Origin: Bacillota bacterium
GTDB lineage: Bacteria; Bacillota; Clostridia; UBA1381
NCBI GenBank assembly: GCA_021203665.1
Contig: JAJQAT010000214.1
Span: forward strand, 1-8,712
Direction of reading: 5' to 3'
DNA length: 8,712 bases
The position numbers and the translations under genes were made by a program. Positions 5,456 through 8,712 of this stretch are shown here, piece by piece (the first letter of the stretch is position 1; each line of letters begins with the position of its first letter). The notes beneath the pieces are model-generated. The model worked only from the letters and a program-made list of their open reading frames with translations, made no database searches and had not been told where the DNA came from.

Positions 5456-7312
5456 ATGAAAAGAACCATATCCGTATTACTCAGTCTGATAATAATGACA
5501 CTGTTTACAATGAGCTGCGCGGCTCAAACGCAAGCCGCCGTAATCGAATTGCAGATAGGAAACCCTATCATGACGGTTGACGGCGAGGAGCTGGAAATTG
5601 ACACCGGCAGAGGTACGACACCTGTTATTGTTGACGGCAGGACGTTGCTGCCCGTCCGCGCTGTCGCGGAGGCAATGGGCGGCGCTGTCGAATGGGACGC
5701 GGAAACGCAAACGGCGATTCTTGCCAAGGGCGACACGATTATACTTCTTATGATAGACAGCGAAACGGCGTTTTTAAACGAAACCGCATACACACTTGAT
5801 TGCGCGCCCATCATACAAAACGAGCGCACAATGCTTCCGATACGCTTTATCGCCGAAAGCTTCGGCTACGACGTTGAATGGGACGGCGATACGCAAATCG
5901 TGACGCTGACGCTCGCCGACGACGCGGAAAAATCCGACGCGGCGGTAATTACCGATACGGAGGAAGCAAGCGGCTCAATTGTAGTATATTTTTCTCAAAC
6001 CAGAACAACAAAGCCGCTTGCGGAAAAAATAGCGGAGCTGACAGGCTCGGATATTTACGAGATAACGGCGGCGGAGCCGTACACCGATGAGGATATTGAC
6101 TACAACGACAGCGATAGCCGCGCGAACCGCGAGCAAAACGATTCCTCCGCAAGACCCGCTATCGCCGGAGAGCTGCCGGATTTATCGGAATACGACACGG
6201 TATTTTTAGGCTTTCCGATATGGTGGGGCACAAATCCGCGAATTATAAATACATTTATTGACAGCGTCGATTTATCGGGGAAAACGATAATGCCGTTTTG
6301 CACCTCGCACAGCTCCGGCATTTCATCGGCTGTTTCGGCAATAAAAGCCGCTTGTCCCGATTCCGACGTACGCAGCGGCTTCAGAAGCGGCGGCGATATA
6401 GATGAAGATGAAATTTCCGAATGGCTTACGGAAAACGGTATCGGTACGCTCTCGGACAGCGCGGCAAATGAAGGAGAGGTAGGCGTGTTTAATTTTGAAA
6501 CAAAAACCGTTATGTTAAACAGCGGCTATGAAATGCCGATTAACGGCTTGGGAACGTACAGTCTGCACGGCGATACCTGTATAAACGCGGTAAAATCCGC
6601 GATTGAGAGCGGTGTGCGCCTTTTCGATACCGCGTCCGCTTACGGCAACGAGGAGGAGGTCGGGCAGGCGATACGCGAGGCGATTGACGAGGGACTTGTG
6701 ACGCGCGGGGAGCTGTTTGTTATAACTAAAATATATCCCGGCAGTGAAATGGCAAATCCCGAGGAATCCATACAAGCGTGTCTTGACAGGCTCGACATCG
6801 GGTATGTCGATATGATGCTTTTGCATCACCCCGACGACAACGATGTAAAGGCTTACAAGGCTATGGAGAAATTTGTAAAGGACGGTAAAATCCGTTCTAT
6901 CGGTCTTTCAAACTGGTATGTGGATGAGTTGGAGGAATTTTTGCCGCAGGTGGACACCACACCCGCCCTTGTGCAAAATGAAATACACCCGTATTATCAG
7001 GAAAACGATGTTATCCCCTATATTCAATCGCTCGGCATAATCGTGCAGGGCTGGTACCCGTTGGGCGGCAGAGGATATACGGCGGAGCTTTTGGGTGATG
7101 AAACAATAACGGCAATCGCCGAAGCTCACGGCGTGTCATCGGCGCAGGTAATTCTCAGGTGGAATTTGCAAAAGGGCGTTGTCGTAATCCCGGGTTCAAG
7201 CAATCCCGACCATATTAAGGAAAACACCGAGCTGTATGATTTTGAGCTGACAGATGAGGAAATGGCGCAGATTAACGCGCTGGACAGAAACGAAAAGCAC
7301 GATTGGTATTAA
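5456..7312 (+). CDS. Exported fusion: copper-amine-oxidase-N-like domain, flavodoxin-like domain, aldo/keto reductase
   Basis: A 618-residue protein with three modules. Residues 1-28 are a signal peptide (K-R then a hydrophobic core); C21 lies in a poor lipobox (T-M-S-C), so a lipoprotein is possible but not clear. Residues 37-153 hold two copper-amine-oxidase-N-like half-repeats (V-D-G-R-T-L-L-P-V-R-A-V-A-E and N-E-R-T-M-L-P-I-R-F-I-A-E). Residues 172-330 are a Flavodoxin_4-like domain, with a phosphate-loop region V-V-Y-F-S-Q-T-R-T-T and the motif L-G-F-P-I-W-W-G. Residues 347-618 are an NAD(P)H-dependent aldo/keto reductase with the complete tetrad D391, Y396, K425 and H457, plus a nucleotide-binding segment I-P-G-S-S-N-P-D-H-I-K-E-N (578-590). 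It probably reduces carbonyls with NAD(P)H, perhaps passing electrons through FMN. Export of two nucleotide-cofactor domains is odd. It is divergent from the LysR gene and followed by rhaA. The substrate is unknown. Confidence 0.9.
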   Translation: MKRTISVLLSLIIMTLFTMSCAAQTQAAVIELQIGNPIMTVDGEELEIDTGRGTTPVIVDGRTLLPVRAVAEAMGGAVEWDAETQTAILAKGDTIILLMIDSETAFLNETAYTLDCAPIIQNERTMLPIRFIAESFGYDVEWDGDTQIVTLTLADDAEKSDAAVITDTEEASGSIVVYFSQTRTTKPLAEKIAELTGSDIYEITAAEPYTDEDIDYNDSDSRANREQNDSSARPAIAGELPDLSEYDTVFLGFPIWWGTNPRIINTFIDSVDLSGKTIMPFCTSHSSGISSAVSAIKAACPDSDVRSGFRSGGDIDEDEISEWLTENGIGTLSDSAANEGEVGVFNFETKTVMLNSGYEMPINGLGTYSLHGDTCINAVKSAIESGVRLFDTASAYGNEEEVGQAIREAIDEGLVTRGELFVITKIYPGSEMANPEESIQACLDRLDIGYVDMMLLHHPDDNDVKAYKAMEKFVKDGKIRSIGLSNWYVDELEEFLPQVDTTPALVQNEIHPYYQENDVIPYIQSLGIIVQGWYPLGGRGYTAELLGDETITAIAEAHGVSSAQVILRWNLQKGVVVIPGSSNPDHIKENTELYDFELTDEEMAQINALDRNEKHDWY

Positions 7313-7345
7313 ATTTTGCCGTCAAGGCAAGTAAAAATATTAAGA

Positions 7346-7352
7346 AAAGAGG
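7346..7352 (+). promoter_or_regulatory. Ribosome binding site that fixes the rhaA start
   Basis: AAAGAGG lies seven bases before the ATG at 7360. It favours that start over an in-frame codon at 7303, which lies inside the preceding gene and would add 19 residues unlike the family N-terminus. Confidence 0.7.
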
Positions 7353-7359
7353 TAAAATT

Positions 7360-8613
7360 ATGAGCACAAGATACGAAAGCGCAAAGGAAATGTTTGCAAA
7401 ATGGGGCGTTGACACCGACAAGGCAATGGAGACGGCGAAGAAAATCCCCGTTTCTCTGCATTGCTGGCAGGGTGACGACGTGATAGGCTTCGACCATGAC
7501 GGACCGTTAAACGGCGGTTTGCAGACCACGGGCGATTATCCTGGAAAGGCAAAAACTCCCGAAGAGCTTATGGCGGATATGGATAAGGCTATGTCGCTTT
7601 GTCCCGGAACAAAGAAGATAAATGTTCACGCAAGCTATGCGATATTCGAGCCGGGCGAGGCGGTTGACCGCGACAAGATAGAGCCTAAGCATTTCAAAAG
7701 GTGGGTTGAGTTCGCAAAGGAAAGAAATCTCGGTATCGACTTTAACCCGACCTTCTTCTCTCACCCGATGCAAAAGGACGGCTTAACTCTCTCAAGTCCC
7801 GATGAAAATGTCCGCAAATTCTGGATAGAGCACGGCAAGGCGTGTATACGCATATCGCAGTATTTTGCGGAGGAAACAGGTATTCCCTGCGTGATGAACA
7901 TATGGACGGGCGACGGATTCAAGGACGTTCCCGCCGACAGAATGACGCCGAGAATGTTATACAAGGATTCGATAGAGCAAATTTTATCCGAGCCGTTTGA
8001 CTTTAACAAGGTCAAGCCCTGCGTTGAATCGAAGGTGTTCGGCATCGGCGTTGAGGCGTACACAACCGGCTCGTCGGAATTTACGTTGAGCTTTGCGGCG
8101 GAGCATAAGGACAAGTGCCTGCCGCTTATGGATAACGGACATTACCACCCGACAGAGGTTGTGTCCGATAAAATTCCCGCGCTTTTATGCTTTTTCCCCG
8201 AAATCGCGCTGCACATAACAAGAGGCGTCCGTTGGGACAGCGACCACGTTGTATTGCTTGACGATGAAACAAAGGAAATGGCAAAGGAAATTGTGCGCTG
8301 CAACGCGCTCGACAGGACGTATATGGCGCTCGATTTCTTTGACGCGAGCATCAACAGAATTTCCGCTTGGGCGGTAGGCTTCAGGAGCTGGCAAAAAGCG
8401 CTGCTTTTCGCGCTTTGCACACCGCACGACAAATTAAAGGCGCTTCAAGCAAACGGCGAATTTACCGAGCTTATGGCAATGCAGGAGGAGGTCAAGCTGC
8501 TGCCCTTCGGCGATGTTTGGCGCGAATACTGCGAGCGCTGCTCTGTAGCGGGCGACGAGGCTTGGTTTGATGAAATCAAAAAATACGAAAACGAGGTTTT
8601 GAAAAACAGATAA
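7360..8613 (+). CDS. rhaA: L-rhamnose isomerase
   Basis: A cytoplasmic enzyme of 417 residues, close to the 419 of the E. coli protein. It converts L-rhamnose to L-rhamnulose, the first intracellular step of rhamnose catabolism before RhaB and RhaD. By alignment from memory with E. coli RhaA, the structural metal ligands correspond to E223 (V-E-S-K-V-F-G), D258 (M-D-N-G-H), H285 and D325 (A-L-D-F-F-D-A-S-I-N-R). The catalytic metal site corresponds to H261, D293 and D295 (R-W-D-S-D-H). Other family hallmarks are S-L-H-C-W-Q-G-D-D-V (32-41) and N-P-T-F-F-S-H (129-135). All key residues are present and the gene looks intact. It begins 47 bases after the exported oxidoreductase with no clear promoter or terminator between, so cotranscription is likely. 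No other rha gene is visible in the window. Confidence 0.96.
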   Translation: MSTRYESAKEMFAKWGVDTDKAMETAKKIPVSLHCWQGDDVIGFDHDGPLNGGLQTTGDYPGKAKTPEELMADMDKAMSLCPGTKKINVHASYAIFEPGEAVDRDKIEPKHFKRWVEFAKERNLGIDFNPTFFSHPMQKDGLTLSSPDENVRKFWIEHGKACIRISQYFAEETGIPCVMNIWTGDGFKDVPADRMTPRMLYKDSIEQILSEPFDFNKVKPCVESKVFGIGVEAYTTGSSEFTLSFAAEHKDKCLPLMDNGHYHPTEVVSDKIPALLCFFPEIALHITRGVRWDSDHVVLLDDETKEMAKEIVRCNALDRTYMALDFFDASINRISAWAVGFRSWQKALLFALCTPHDKLKALQANGEFTELMAMQEEVKLLPFGDVWREYCERCSVAGDEAWFDEIKKYENEVLKNR

Positions 8614-8632
8614 AATTTTAAAATAAAACCGC

Positions 8633-8662
8633 AACAGCCGAGGCGAAAATGCCTCGGCTGTT
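8633..8662 (+). terminator. Hairpin terminator after rhaA
   Basis: A perfect 12-base stem (8633-8644 with 8651-8662, core ACAGCCGAGGC/GCCTCGGCTGT) encloses a six-base loop, 19 bases after the rhaA stop. The stem is GC-rich and very stable. The following plus-strand sequence has only two Us, while the minus strand continues into a T-rich run, so the hairpin may end transcription in both directions. The position supports a role as the end of the oxidoreductase/rhaA unit. Confidence 0.7.
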
Positions 8663-8681
8663 CAGACTGTAGACAAACCAC

Positions 8682-8710
8682 TATACAAACACCTCACTTC
8701 GTGATATAAT
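8682..8710 (+). promoter_or_regulatory. Promoter for a gene beyond the right edge
   Basis: A perfect -10 TATAAT (8705-8710) preceded by TGA (extended -10) has TATACA (8682-8687, four of six) 17 bases upstream. It follows the rhaA terminator, so it probably starts a new plus-strand unit outside the window. Confidence 0.55.
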
Positions 8711-8712
8711 AT

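Noticed and set aside
7316..7330. Small inverted repeat TTGCC/GGCAA between the oxidoreductase gene and rhaA
   Set aside because: The stem is only five pairs and no U-run follows, so it is not a credible terminator.
7303..7359. N-terminal extension of rhaA by 19 residues
   Set aside because: That start lies inside the preceding gene. The ATG at 7360 has its own ribosome binding site and gives the normal family length.

Overview
The window looks like chromosome of a Gram-positive anaerobe of the class Clostridia (Bacillota). The evidence is strong AGGAGG-type ribosome binding sites, sigma-A promoters with extended -10 elements, a secreted protein carrying the copper-amine-oxidase-N-like surface domain common in Clostridia, a stand-alone Mor-type activator and an L-rhamnose isomerase. 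No family is claimed. I see no tRNA, rRNA, CRISPR array, insertion sequence or phage structural gene. Genes are dense and no gene-free stretch exceeds about 165 bases.

Left part, minus strand (1-1941): a promoter at 1913-1941 drives a small Mor-family regulator. Next comes a 512-residue membrane protein (membrane-type zinc ribbon, TPR-like helices, Ala/Glu/Gln coiled coil, C-terminal OB-like domain), then a small membrane-protein gene cut by the window edge. Junctions are tight and each start has its own ribosome binding site, so this is read as one operon.

Middle part, minus strand (1995-4326): a second operon runs from a promoter at 4298-4326 through a metallo-beta-lactamase-fold hydrolase, a four-helix membrane protein of unknown family and a membrane-anchored SAM methyltransferase. 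It ends at an intrinsic terminator at 1995-2029. Just after the predicted transcription start lies a palindrome that matches the DtxR/IdeR iron box, as I recall its consensus, at 17 of 19 positions. This suggests control by a metal-sensing repressor, though no such regulator is in the window.

Right part (4409-8712): a LysR-type regulator (minus) is divergent from an exported three-part oxidoreductase of 618 residues (plus). Each has a clear promoter in the 165-base gap, and near-palindromes there are candidate LysR sites. The oxidoreductase joins a signal peptide, a copper-amine-oxidase-N-like domain, a flavodoxin-like domain and a complete aldo/keto reductase domain. It is followed after 47 bases by L-rhamnose isomerase (rhaA), probably cotranscribed. 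A strong hairpin follows rhaA, and a promoter at the extreme right edge probably serves a gene outside the window.

The most unusual items are the exported flavodoxin/aldo-keto reductase fusion next to rhaA, the iron-box-like operator in front of the hydrolase/methyltransferase operon, and the zinc-ribbon/TPR/OB membrane protein controlled with a Mor-like regulator.
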